DNA of 64,000 nt, taken from Peribacillus frigoritolerans (GTDB lineage Bacteria > Bacillota > Bacilli > Bacillales > DSM-1321). A program made the position numbers and the translations under genes. This document shows, piece by piece, positions 53,648-62,178 of the stretch (positions within the stretch are counted from its first letter, which is position 1; each line of letters opens with the position of its first letter). The notes below the pieces were generated by a model. It was given only the letters and a program-made list of their open reading frames with translations, did no database searches and was not told the origin of the DNA. Where the stretch lies: positions 2,937,712-3,001,711 of the forward strand of contig NZ_KV440950.1 in assembly GCF_001636405.1 (NCBI RefSeq). Reading direction: 5' to 3'.

Positions 53648-53727
53648 GAAGACGATTTTCTAACGACGCAATATGTAATTCAAATGTGCCTCCATAACCA
53701 ATAAATAGTGAAAAGGGTGGGAACCTA

Positions 53728-54342
53728 ATGGGTAAAAATGATCAAACAGATAATCACAAGGAAGACAATAGGAAGAAATATAACCATATATTAGAGAACA
53801 TTCAACTCCAACTCCAACTCCAAGAAAAACAACAGAAGGAACTTCAGGTGGAACTTCAGAATCAGTTAATTAAACAACAAAATGAGACTTTAAATAAAAT
53901 CTTACAAGAAATAACGAAGATTGCACAACCACTGGAAAAAGTTCAAGACCAACTCCAACACCAAGAAAAACAACAGAAGGAACTTCAGGTTCAACTTCAG
54001 AATAAATTATCTAAACAACAAGATGAGCATTTAGATAAAGTCTTACATGAAATATCGAAGCGTTCACAACCACTAGAAAAAATTCAAGTCCAACTCGAAC
54101 TCCAAGAAGAACAACAGAAGCAGCTTCAGATTCAACTTCAGAATCAGTTAATTAAACAACAAGATCAAACTTCAGATAAAATCTTGCAAGAAATAACGAA
54201 GATTGCACAACCACAACCACAACCCCTCTTATTAAAATCACCTTTTAGCATAATCGATACACTTGATTTAGATGTAGAAAAAAAGGCGCAAATTGCGATG
54301 TTTATAGCAAATAGCAGTAAAAATGAAGATGAAACTAAATAA
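53728..54342 (+). CDS. Gln-rich protein with three 47-residue coiled-coil repeats
   Basis: A 204-residue protein I do not recognise. After a charged N-terminus (residues 1-21) come three repeats of exactly 47 residues: 22-68, 69-115 and 116-162. Each is built as LEKIQxQLQLQEKQQKELQV, then QLQNQLIKQQ, then DKILQEITKIAQP. The repeats are alpha-helical and about one third Gln. The tail SPFSIIDTLDLDVEKKAQI is unlike the repeats and could be a separate binding element. No signal peptide or membrane segment. ATG 53728 follows AAAAGGGTGGGAACCTA. It lies within the spore-surface-type locus and is ended by a very strong terminator. A structural or scaffold role is inferred. Confidence 0.75.
   Translation: MGKNDQTDNHKEDNRKKYNHILENIQLQLQLQEKQQKELQVELQNQLIKQQNETLNKILQEITKIAQPLEKVQDQLQHQEKQQKELQVQLQNKLSKQQDEHLDKVLHEISKRSQPLEKIQVQLELQEEQQKQLQIQLQNQLIKQQDQTSDKILQEITKIAQPQPQPLLLKSPFSIIDTLDLDVEKKAQIAMFIANSSKNEDETK
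53791..54213 (+). repeat. Three tandem 141-bp coding repeats
   Basis: Units at 53791-53931, 53932-54072 and 54073-54213, all in frame and without insertions or deletions. They share CAAGAAAAACAACAGAAGGA (units 1 and 2 fully) and AAACAACAAGATGAG-like segments. Confidence 0.85.
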
Positions 54343-54383
54343 AGAAGAAGAGGCTGTTAAAGCCTCTTCTTCTTTATTTGGAA
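54336..54383 (+). terminator. Very strong terminator after the Gln-rich repeat gene
   Basis: A 19-bp stem AAATAAAGAAGAAGAGGCT paired across a short loop with its complement, overlapping the stop codon. Confidence 0.85.
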
Positions 54384-54753
54384 ACAAGTTCATTTCCATC
54401 GGATTCCGGTGCACAGTAGTTCCCATATGTCGAAACTAGACGAAGTTTGTAAATGGAGCGAAATGATTCATTAGAATTGTATCCAATATGCTAAGTTTTG
54501 CTCTTCATGTACCGAGAAAGTAAAAGTGTTGCATTACCCTCTAAAAGGATGATAAGTGTTGTTGCTTTAGAAGTAAAATTCCTTAACTATATCCATTCAA
54601 CATAGATCGAATTCTTATTAAAAATGGATGGGGTTAAAAAAACCTCCCCTTTCATTTGAAAATTCCCACCTCAAAATCATGAATACAGTCCATCATATAT
54701 TTTAAAATGGCTGTTTTCACATACTTTGTTCCTATTTACCAAGTAGTGAGGTG

Positions 54754-54882
54754 TGGTTGATTTCCCCTCCAGATGCTCGCTTTCCGCGGGGCGGGCGGTG
54801 AGCCCCCTCGGCGTAAACGCCTGTGGGGTCACACCTGTCCCGCCGCTCCCGCAGGAGTCTCGCACTTCCGCTCCAATCAACC
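54754..54882. repeat. Full copy of a GC-rich Bacillaceae intergenic repeat
   Basis: A GC-rich island bounded by inverted GGTTGATTTCCCCTCCAGAT and TTCCGCTCCAATCAACC. Inside are CGCTTTCCGCGGGGCGGGCG, CCCCTCGGCGTAAACGCCTG and GCTCCCGCAGGAGTCTCG, with several hairpins. Shorter, decayed copies are at 13839-13906 and 42910-42974. It has no coding content; frames across it are chance. Such elements are scattered in intergenic regions of related genomes (from memory). Confidence 0.6.
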
Positions 54883-55054
54883 TTAGATTGTTTCGTTTTA
54901 AAAACAACAACCTTTACGAAAAGAGCCTTTAAAATTAAACAAAAAACTGCCTGCGATGGAGTTTTTCAAAGAAAGGGAAAGGGAAATCGTTTAGGCTACT
55001 GTACCGCAAAAAGCTCCACAGCGGTTTATACAAACCGTATATCGACCATTTCAA

Positions 55055-55090
55055 TCTCCATTACATAAAAAGTGTAATGGAGGTTTTAAA
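55055..55090 (+). terminator. Hairpin terminator before galU
   Basis: Stem CTCCATTACA / TGTAATGGAG followed by GTTTTAAA. It would end transcription from an unidentified element in 54890-55055. GGCTGCGGGGC / GCCACAGCC-type GC-rich hairpin sequence follows at about 55103-55125. Confidence 0.6.
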
Positions 55091-55257
55091 GGGCACTAAC
55101 CGACAGGCTGCGGGGCCCGGCCACAGCCAGATTGGAATTCTTCCATATATAGCCTACTGGCCCCGTTAAATAAAAATGGACGAATTGGGCTACTAACTAG
55201 ACCGTAAGTTGTCCTATTGCATATAAAGGATTAATGAATGCAAAAGGGAGGCAGCTT

Positions 55258-56163
55258 ATGAAAATCCGAAAGGCCATTATTCCGGCCGCAGGTCTAGGGA
55301 CCCGATTTTTGCCTGCTACAAAAGCTCAGGCTAAGGAAATGCTGCCGATTGTTGATAAACCAACGATTCAATATATTGTTGAAGAAGCAGTAGCTTCGGG
55401 CATAGAGGAAATAATTATCATAATCGGTAGAGGAAAAAGATCAATAGAGGATCATTTTGATAAATCCTATGAGTTGGAAGATGCACTTTTAAGAAAAAAC
55501 CAGCTTGATATTTTAGAGGAAGTTCAGAAAATATCCAGCTTGGCAAATATCTATTATGTCCGCCAAAAGGAACCGATGGGTCTAGGACATGCAATTCTCT
55601 GTGCTAAAAGCTTCATTGGAAATGAACCTTTTGCCGTTTTGTTAGGGGATGACATCGTTATGTCTAAAACACCCTGTCTGAAACAAATCATCAGTGTTTT
55701 TGAGTATTGCAACAGTTCCGTCGTAGCTGTTCAGAATGTTCCGGAAAAGGATGTCAGTAAATATGGAATTATTAAGCCAAAAGGGACAATGATAGAGCCA
55801 AACCTTTTTCATATAGATTCTTTGGTGGAAAAACCGAAAAGGGAAGAGGCGCCTTCCAGATATGCGATAATGGGGCGTTATGTTTTTAGACCCGAGATTT
55901 TTGAAACGCTTTCCAAGCTTCCGGTTGGACATGGTAATGAATTACAACTTACTGATGCCATTAATGAGCTAAATAAACAGCAGGCTGTATTAGCATATAA
56001 CTTTGAGGGAAACCGATATGATATTGGTGATAAAGTTGGATTCATTAAGGCAACAATAGACTTTGCTCTGCGCAGGGATGATATAAGAGACGAGGTACTT
56101 TCCTATTTAAGGGATGTAAATAAGAAAGAAAACCTCCAAATTATAAAGAGAGAGCTTGAATAA
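55258..56163 (+). CDS. galU: UTP-glucose-1-phosphate uridylyltransferase
   Basis: A 301-residue nucleotidyltransferase making UDP-glucose. Motifs: IIPAAGLGTRFLPATKAQAK, EMLPIVDKPTIQYIVEEA, RQKEPMGLGHAILCAK, VLLGDDIV and the substrate loop LVEKPKREEAPS. It matches Bacillus GtaB/YtdA-type enzymes. I chose ATG 55258 behind GGGAGG; TTG 55234 lacks a ribosome binding site. It is followed one base later by UDP-glucose dehydrogenase, the same order as ytdA-ytcA in B. subtilis, where the genes serve the spore surface; chromosomal gtaB is probably elsewhere. Confidence 0.94.
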   Translation: MKIRKAIIPAAGLGTRFLPATKAQAKEMLPIVDKPTIQYIVEEAVASGIEEIIIIIGRGKRSIEDHFDKSYELEDALLRKNQLDILEEVQKISSLANIYYVRQKEPMGLGHAILCAKSFIGNEPFAVLLGDDIVMSKTPCLKQIISVFEYCNSSVVAVQNVPEKDVSKYGIIKPKGTMIEPNLFHIDSLVEKPKREEAPSRYAIMGRYVFRPEIFETLSKLPVGHGNELQLTDAINELNKQQAVLAYNFEGNRYDIGDKVGFIKATIDFALRRDDIRDEVLSYLRDVNKKENLQIIKRELE

Positions 56164-56164
56164 T

Positions 56165-57484
56165 ATGAAAATAGCAGTTTTGGGTACAGGTTATGTCGGG
56201 CTGTCCACTGGTGTTTGTTTGTCAGAAATAGGTCATAATGTCATTTGTATCGATACAGATGAACAGAAAATTAAAAGCCTACGTCAAGGGATTTCTCCAA
56301 TATATGAACCTGGTCTGGAGAATTTGCTTATTCAAAATGCTGCAGCGGGTAGACTGCTATTTACTACATCTCATCGAGAAGCGCTAAATGGTGCCGAGAT
56401 TATCATAATTGCCGTAGGAACACCGCAAATGGAGGATGGGGGAGCAGATTTATCTTATATTGTGCAGGCCGCGAAGGATATTGCTGCGAACCTGGTACAG
56501 AGTTCAGTAGTCGTTATAAAGAGTACTGTGCCTGTTGGTACGAATGATTTTATTAAAAGCATCATTGAAGAACATTGTAACGAAAGTGTCACCTTTAATA
56601 TGGTATCAAATCCTGAATTTTTAAGACAAGGGTCTGCCGTCATGGATACGATGCAAGCAGATCGAATCATAATCGGTTCTGAAAATGATGAGGCTGCTAA
56701 GAAAGTACAAGAAATGTATCGTCCATTAAATGTACCATTTATATTAACAAGCATACGAAGTGCGGAAATGATTAAGTACGCATCTAATGCCTTTTTGGCG
56801 ACCAAGATTAGCTTTATCAATGAAGTTGCCAATTTGTGCGGAGTAGTGGGTGCAGATGTTAAAGATGTAGCAAAGGGAATGGGAAAAGATAAAAGGATCG
56901 GAGAAGCTTTTTTACAGCCCGGCATTGGTTATGGAGGATCTTGTTTTCCAAAGGATGTTAAAGCGTTGCTTCATACTGCCAATTTAAATGGAGTACATTT
57001 TTCCCTGTTAAAAGAAACAGTAGCGATCAATGATTTTCAGCAGGAGCTCCTTGTAACCAAAGCGATAAATCGCTTAGGAGATTTAAAAGGGAAAAAAGTT
57101 GCAATGCTTGGTCTCGCTTTCAAGCCAGAGACAGACGACATGAGGGAAGCTCCATCAATCAAAATTGCGCGTTCATTAACCAAACTTGGAGCAGAAGTGG
57201 TAGCTTATGATCCGGTTGCAGTGGATAATGCGAAGAACATATTAGGGGATACAATCAGGTTTGCAAGCACAGTCCGCGAAGCGGCAGTGAATGCGGATGC
57301 TGTATTCATTGTTACCGAATGGAAAGAGTTTAGACTTTTAGATTTGAAAACATTGATGACAACAATGAGACGGCCAATCATTTTTGATGGTAGAAATTGT
57401 CTTGAAGAAGATCGAATCAGAGCGTGCAAGAAAATTGAATATTACCCAATAGGAAGACCAGCAATTGTTATTGGAATGACATAA
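56165..57484 (+). CDS. UDP-glucose 6-dehydrogenase
   Basis: A 439-residue enzyme that oxidises UDP-glucose twice with NAD to UDP-glucuronate. NAD motif AVLGTGYVGLSTGVCLSEIG, STVPVGT, EFLRQGSAV and the catalytic Cys in GYGGSCFPKDVKAL are intact; the UDP-binding domain has LGLAFKPETDDMREAPS. I chose ATG 56165, directly after the galU stop, rather than TTG 56156. It corresponds to YtcA/TuaD-type enzymes. Product UDP-glucuronate would be the substrate of the epimerase at 60885. A weak hairpin follows at 57556. Confidence 0.94.
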   Translation: MKIAVLGTGYVGLSTGVCLSEIGHNVICIDTDEQKIKSLRQGISPIYEPGLENLLIQNAAAGRLLFTTSHREALNGAEIIIIAVGTPQMEDGGADLSYIVQAAKDIAANLVQSSVVVIKSTVPVGTNDFIKSIIEEHCNESVTFNMVSNPEFLRQGSAVMDTMQADRIIIGSENDEAAKKVQEMYRPLNVPFILTSIRSAEMIKYASNAFLATKISFINEVANLCGVVGADVKDVAKGMGKDKRIGEAFLQPGIGYGGSCFPKDVKALLHTANLNGVHFSLLKETVAINDFQQELLVTKAINRLGDLKGKKVAMLGLAFKPETDDMREAPSIKIARSLTKLGAEVVAYDPVAVDNAKNILGDTIRFASTVREAAVNADAVFIVTEWKEFRLLDLKTLMTTMRRPIIFDGRNCLEEDRIRACKKIEYYPIGRPAIVIGMT

Positions 57485-57554
57485 AGCGAAAAAAATTTCT
57501 AACACTTCCTTAACTCAGACATGTTGAAAACGTATATTAGGTTCAAACTGGAAA

Positions 57555-57595
57555 TGCAGCACCTTTGATCTTATCTTGGGTGCTTTTTTATATTT
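57555..57595 (+). terminator. Probable terminator after the UDP-glucose dehydrogenase gene
   Basis: AGCACC / GGGTGCT stem with TTTTTTAT. The 260 bases to the next gene otherwise hold only a candidate promoter. Confidence 0.55.
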
Positions 57596-57792
57596 CTTAA
57601 ATAGAAGAAAAATCTTTATCGACGATTAAAACCTTAGATTAACATCAACTATAACATGTTGTTTTTATAATCATTGTTTGAAACTTGTGTCATGGCACCT
57701 ACTTAAATCCCCCTTTGTATTAGACAAACGCATACTCTCTGCCATTTAGCTTTACTGTATGTTATTAGTCCATGCGTACCTAGGGAGTCCTG

Positions 57793-57801
57793 CATAATAT
57801 A
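57793..57801 (+). promoter_or_regulatory. Sigma-K-like -10 element before the glycosyltransferase-kinase pair
   Basis: CATAATATA fits CATAnnnTA and lies 52 bases before the start codon at 57854. An AC is at 13 bases upstream, not at the usual spacing, as with the element at 52199. Tentative. Confidence 0.3.
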
Positions 57802-57853
57802 CTTGAAAAGGTCCAGGAAATTTGCTTACTATGCATGAAAGGAGATCATTTAT

Positions 57854-59368
57854 TTGCACACAGTTATGCATTTGAATTTAAGAGTTGATCCGACCCAATA
57901 TATCTCACAGATTCGAGAAGTTCCTGATTATGATTATATTCATATGGTACGACAACCTAAGTATATGATAGATCTTTCCCTTTTAAATGAGAAGGTTCAT
58001 TATCTCAATGAAGTTTTTTCACCAAAAGAATATGTCAAAAGAAATAATATCTCCCTATTACATGCTCATCATGGCCAATTAGGGATGTTATTACTTCCTT
58101 TTAAAGAGGAAACAAACCTTCCGTTGGTAACAAGTATTAGAGGCAGGGATGCAACCCTGGCTAATCAGCCCATTGGGTATCTAGATAACATGAAAATGCT
58201 ATTTGATCGAGGGGAGCGTTTTTTTCCAGTTTGTCAGTATTTAGCAGATAGGTTAATTGCTTGGGGTTGTCCTTCAGAAAAAATTAGAGTGCTATATGGG
58301 GGCGTTGACCTTAACGAATTCAAATACCGGGCACCACATAAAGGGGATTCTCAAAACATTCTTTCCATCGGTAGGTTGGTGGAAAAAAAAGGACATCACA
58401 TCTTAATGCAAGCTTTCCAAAAAATCAGAGGTAAATTTCCAAATGCAACCTTGACGATTATCGGTAGAGGGGGGCTTGAAGAATATCTCATTTCATTGGC
58501 AAATCAACTTAATTTAGGAGACTCTTTTCGCCTATTAAACCATCTCCCTAAAGATCAAGTTCGAGAACAAATGACCAATGCAGATATATTTTGTGCCGCG
58601 AGCTTAGAAGCTGCCGATGGAGATGTAGAAGGTATACCTAATACATTAAAAGAAGCTATGGCGATTGGAGTACCAGTGATTTCGACCAATCATGCGGGCA
58701 TCCCTGAATTAATAACAAATAACAAAGAAGGGGTTTTAGTACAAGAAAACAATGTGGATGAACTGGCAGATGCTCTTGAATTTATGCTATCTAACAGAGA
58801 GAAATGGGAAACATATACAGTAGCGGCTCGTCAAAAAGTAGAACAAAAATTTAACCTCGCCCAACAACTTCAACAACAAGCAGAATTTTATGATGAACTT
58901 GTAGCCCCTTATAAATTAGGTAAACGATATTTAGTAACACCGCGCCAAAAAGATAAAAAAGTCCTTAATGAGACGCCACAGCCTCAACAGCAAGGTAAGT
59001 ATGATGGCGAAAGGATAGCGCCTAGAAAAAAAGCCGAATTAGCCAAAAAAGCCCTTATTTATATGCAACAGCTACAACAGCTTCAAGGGCTTCCACAGTT
59101 ACAACAACTTAAACAGTTTCCGCAGCTTCAGCAGTTACAACAGCAGACTAATGATAAAGTCAAAGATGAACTTGTAACATCTATTAAAAAAGAAAAAGAA
59201 GCTAAAGTTCAACAGGGAGCTAAGGATCAAGATGAAAAAATAGCTTTTCGTAAAAAAGAAAAAAAGGCTCAGAAAGCCGAAAAAGTAAAAAAAGCCCTTT
59301 ATAAAATTCAAAAATTTCAACAGCAGGCCATAGATGAGCAGTTAGGAGGAGATCATGGAGGACTTTAA
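57854..59368 (+). CDS. CotSA/YtcC-like glycosyltransferase 2 (GT4) with Gln/Lys-rich tail
   Basis: A 504-residue protein. Residues about 1-350 are a GT4 enzyme with SLLHAHHGQLGMLLLPF, TSIRGRDATL, VLYGGVDLNEFKY, ILSIGRLVEKKGHHILMQAF and GDVEGIPNTLKEAMAIGVPV plus HAGIPELI. Residues about 375-500 are a low-complexity tail: first Gln-rich (MQQLQQLQGLPQLQQLKQF), then Lys/Gln-rich (RKKEKKAQKAEKVKKALYK). The start is TTG 57854, 9 bases after AAAGGAG. The last 14 bases overlap the start of the tandem kinase-like gene, so the two are translationally coupled. Expected to add sugars to a spore-surface polymer; acceptor unknown. Confidence 0.87.
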   Translation: MHTVMHLNLRVDPTQYISQIREVPDYDYIHMVRQPKYMIDLSLLNEKVHYLNEVFSPKEYVKRNNISLLHAHHGQLGMLLLPFKEETNLPLVTSIRGRDATLANQPIGYLDNMKMLFDRGERFFPVCQYLADRLIAWGCPSEKIRVLYGGVDLNEFKYRAPHKGDSQNILSIGRLVEKKGHHILMQAFQKIRGKFPNATLTIIGRGGLEEYLISLANQLNLGDSFRLLNHLPKDQVREQMTNADIFCAASLEAADGDVEGIPNTLKEAMAIGVPVISTNHAGIPELITNNKEGVLVQENNVDELADALEFMLSNREKWETYTVAARQKVEQKFNLAQQLQQQAEFYDELVAPYKLGKRYLVTPRQKDKKVLNETPQPQQQGKYDGERIAPRKKAELAKKALIYMQQLQQLQGLPQLQQLKQFPQLQQLQQQTNDKVKDELVTSIKKEKEAKVQQGAKDQDEKIAFRKKEKKAQKAEKVKKALYKIQKFQQQAIDEQLGGDHGGL

Positions 59369-60536
59369 AACCATTACTGTTACCAAGGGTGAAAAATCTT
59401 TGGAAATTCACAATCCGACAAGCTATCCGCTGATTGGAATGGGAGCTCAAGGTGCAGTTTTTCAACTTTCAGAAGATAAATGTGTAAAAATCTATTCAGA
59501 CCCAGTACAAGCGAAAATGGAGGAAGAAGCTCTTGCAGCAGGAAAACATCTACCCTTTATGCCTTTGGTATATGATACAGGACCAAACTATATAGTCATG
59601 GAATATTTTAATGCCCCGACCTTAAAAGAATATCTGAGAAATTGTACGTATATCCCTGATTCTATAGTAGAGAAACTTCTCTATATATTAAAGGAATTAA
59701 AACAAGCAAAGTTCACCATGATAGATGCCCCTCTACGCCATATTTTTGTCGTCGGTAATGAGGAACTTAAGGTGATTGACCATGTGAATTCCTTTAAAAG
59801 GATACACCCTGTACCATTAAAATTATTAAGAGATTTGAAAATAATCCTTTTAAAGGACTCGTTCCTAGATCAAGTGAAAAAGCTTGAACCGGACACCTTC
59901 AATGAGTGGGAGGGTTATTTCAATCAAAATAGTTTGGACTTTAGAAATATTCCAGTCCACTCAGGAGGTTCAGGTAACGGAGTGAAAGTGGATAGCGCCA
60001 TAACACAAACCCTCATTGGAAAAGGGCATCAAGGTGCTGTTTATCGAGTGTCTGAAGAGACATGCGTCAAACTTTATGGAAAAACTGAACATGCAAATCA
60101 GGAAAAAATGGTCCTTTTATCAAGTCAAGACTTGCCCTTTATACCGAAAGTCTTTGAAACAGGACCCAATTATATTTTAATGGAATATCTATTAGGACCA
60201 GATTTAAATACGTTTCTTAAAAAACAATCTGTACTTTCTGAGGACATCACAAAACGGTTACTCTATATATTGAAAACAATGGAAAAATCAGGTTTCAAAC
60301 AAATTGATGCTCCATTACGACATATCATTATAACCAAGAATGGTTTTAAATTAGTCGACCATGTGTACTCTTTTTCACGTGAACAAAAAAGACCTCTCGA
60401 GTTATTTAAAGACCTGCGGGAAAGAAATTTTTTAGATGCCTTTTTAGAACAAGTAAAGGCGATAGATCCCGATACGTATGCTGAATGGACAAAAACACCA
60501 ATCCCATTAGATGAAAATGAAAATACCCTTGTATAG
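59355..60536 (+). CDS. Tandem double kinase-fold protein (YrzF-like) 3
   Basis: A 393-residue protein made of two kinase-fold units homologous to the genes at 48334 and 52251. Unit 1 (about 1-195): loop LIGMGAQGAVFQL, K45 in CVKIYS, hinge YIVMEYFNAPTL, D124-A-P-L-R-H129 and D142-H-V. Unit 2 (about 205-385): loop LIGKGHQGAVYRV, K239 in CVKLYG, hinge YILMEYLLGPDL, D318-A-P-L-R-H323 and D335-H-V. Both units keep the catalytic Asp and replace the Asn five positions later by His. They are joined by a short Gly/Ser linker (SGGSGNG). ATG 59355 follows AGGAGGAGATC inside the preceding glycosyltransferase gene. Confidence 0.8.
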   Translation: MEDFKTITVTKGEKSLEIHNPTSYPLIGMGAQGAVFQLSEDKCVKIYSDPVQAKMEEEALAAGKHLPFMPLVYDTGPNYIVMEYFNAPTLKEYLRNCTYIPDSIVEKLLYILKELKQAKFTMIDAPLRHIFVVGNEELKVIDHVNSFKRIHPVPLKLLRDLKIILLKDSFLDQVKKLEPDTFNEWEGYFNQNSLDFRNIPVHSGGSGNGVKVDSAITQTLIGKGHQGAVYRVSEETCVKLYGKTEHANQEKMVLLSSQDLPFIPKVFETGPNYILMEYLLGPDLNTFLKKQSVLSEDITKRLLYILKTMEKSGFKQIDAPLRHIIITKNGFKLVDHVYSFSREQKRPLELFKDLRERNFLDAFLEQVKAIDPDTYAEWTKTPIPLDENENTLV

Positions 60537-60884
60537 TCTTAGTTATCTAACCGTAACCGAGCATATAAAAAACCGATGATGATTTCGCATTCACCGGTTT
60601 CCAAGATGGTTTTAGCATTAACTCACTTACGTAAGTGCTAATTCACAGCGGGTATAAGAGAGAATAACTCATGAGGCTTAGAGTGAAAAAAATAGCATGA
60701 CATTGGTGGTTTACGAATAAAACGTAAGTCTCTCTCCAATGAGAATTTTGAGTTTATTTCCTCTTTTTATCCGTCATAAATTGGTGTTCTGTTGGTGTAA
60801 AGAATCGAAAGTATCAATGTATAAATAATGATAATCAGTGTTCCGAAAAAGTGTCAGAATCCTAATGTAATAGAAAGGATTGAA

Positions 60885-61898
60885 ATGAATGCTATGAACA
60901 TTTTAGTAACAGGGGCAGCAGGATTCATTGGTTTCCATTTAACAAAACGTTTGTTAGCCCTAGATAACAAGGTTATTGGAGTAGACAATATTAATGATTA
61001 TTATGATGTTATTTTAAAAAACAATCGACTGAAGATATTAGAAGAAAATCCTGATTTTGAATTCCACAAAATGGATTTGTCAAATAAAGAGAAACTAAAT
61101 CAATTATTCAAAGACAGAACCATTGATATAGTCATTAACTTAGCAGCCCAGGCTGGAGTACGTTATAGCATAGAAAATCCGGATTCTTATGTTAATTCCA
61201 ACCTTGTTGGGTTTGTCAATATCTTGGAGGTTTGTCGACACAATAACGTAAAGCACTTAATTTATGCATCCTCTAGTTCTGTATATGGAGCAAATACAAA
61301 TATCCCCTTCTCAACCAAAGACCCAGTGGATCATCCAGTAAGTTTATACGCTGCCACTAAAAAGTCTAATGAATTAATGGCTCATACGTATAGTCATTTA
61401 TATAATATTCCAACCACAGGACTCCGTTTCTTTACGGTGTATGGTCCATGGGGGAGACCTGATATGGCTTATTACTCTTTTACTAAAAATATAATCGAAG
61501 AGAATACAATAAAGGTTTTTAATAATGGAGATATGAGAAGAGACTTCACTTATATTGATGATATTGTTGAAGGAATGGTCCGGTTACTTGATAAACCACC
61601 GGTTCATACTATTGGATGGGACAGAGCTAACCCTGATTCAAGTTCAAGCTATGCTCCATACAAAATTTATAATATCGGTAACAATAAACCTATAAAATTA
61701 ATGGATTTCATTAACACTTTAGAAAAACTAATTGGCAAAAAGGCAAAAGTAGAATTCTTACCAATGCAACCGGGAGATGTTAAGGAGACATATGCAGATA
61801 TTGCCGATTTACATGCTGATGTGGGGTTCCATCCTTCAACAACAATAGAAGAAGGTTTAGCTCATTTTGTAAATTGGTACAAAAAGTACAATAAATAA
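60885..61898 (+). CDS. UDP-sugar (glucuronate) 4-epimerase family protein
   Basis: A 337-residue extended SDR. The NAD motif GAAGFIGFHLTKRL, the Ser/Thr motif IYASSSSVYGAN and the catalytic SLYAATKKSNELMA are present, followed by TVYGPWGRPDMAYYSF and RDFTYIDDIVEGM. The sequence type matches UDP-glucuronate 4-epimerases and YtcB. With UDP-glucose dehydrogenase in the same locus, conversion of UDP-glucuronate to UDP-galacturonate is likely, as inference. I chose ATG 60885 after GAAAGGA; ATG 60894 is an alternative. The 348-base gap before it contains a weak hairpin (AAACCGATGA / TCACCGGTTT, 60570-60600) and nothing else I can name. Confidence 0.9.
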   Translation: MNAMNILVTGAAGFIGFHLTKRLLALDNKVIGVDNINDYYDVILKNNRLKILEENPDFEFHKMDLSNKEKLNQLFKDRTIDIVINLAAQAGVRYSIENPDSYVNSNLVGFVNILEVCRHNNVKHLIYASSSSVYGANTNIPFSTKDPVDHPVSLYAATKKSNELMAHTYSHLYNIPTTGLRFFTVYGPWGRPDMAYYSFTKNIIEENTIKVFNNGDMRRDFTYIDDIVEGMVRLLDKPPVHTIGWDRANPDSSSSYAPYKIYNIGNNKPIKLMDFINTLEKLIGKKAKVEFLPMQPGDVKETYADIADLHADVGFHPSTTIEEGLAHFVNWYKKYNK

Positions 61899-62178
61899 GG
61901 AAAAAAAACAGTGAGTTTTACCAAATGGGATATTAATCGATAAAAAATAAAAATAGGAATCTCTTTTGAAGTCCAGCCTTGAGGAAATATTACTAGTCAT
62001 GGTGTATGTGAAAAATAGGTGTTGTCAAACTTCAATGTGCATATTAGGGCAGCACTGATCAATAAATTTAAAGTTTAATATGTAAAAACCCAAAACCCAA
62101 GAATGGGTATAAGGACGAATAATGCTAGTGAAAAAGATAAATTAAAAATTTTGTAAGTCATTAAAAGGAGAAAGTAAT

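Noticed and set aside
53791-54213. CRISPR-like array because of regular repeats
   Set aside because: The repeats are 141 bp, contiguous, in frame and coding; there are no spacers and no cas genes.
54677-55068. Open frames on both strands across the GC-rich repeat
   Set aside because: They come from the repeat's base composition; neither has a ribosome binding site or protein-like ends.
59135-59465. Phe/Leu-rich minus-strand frames opposite the Gln/Lys-rich tail
   Set aside because: They are the antisense of a low-complexity coding segment, with no start signals.
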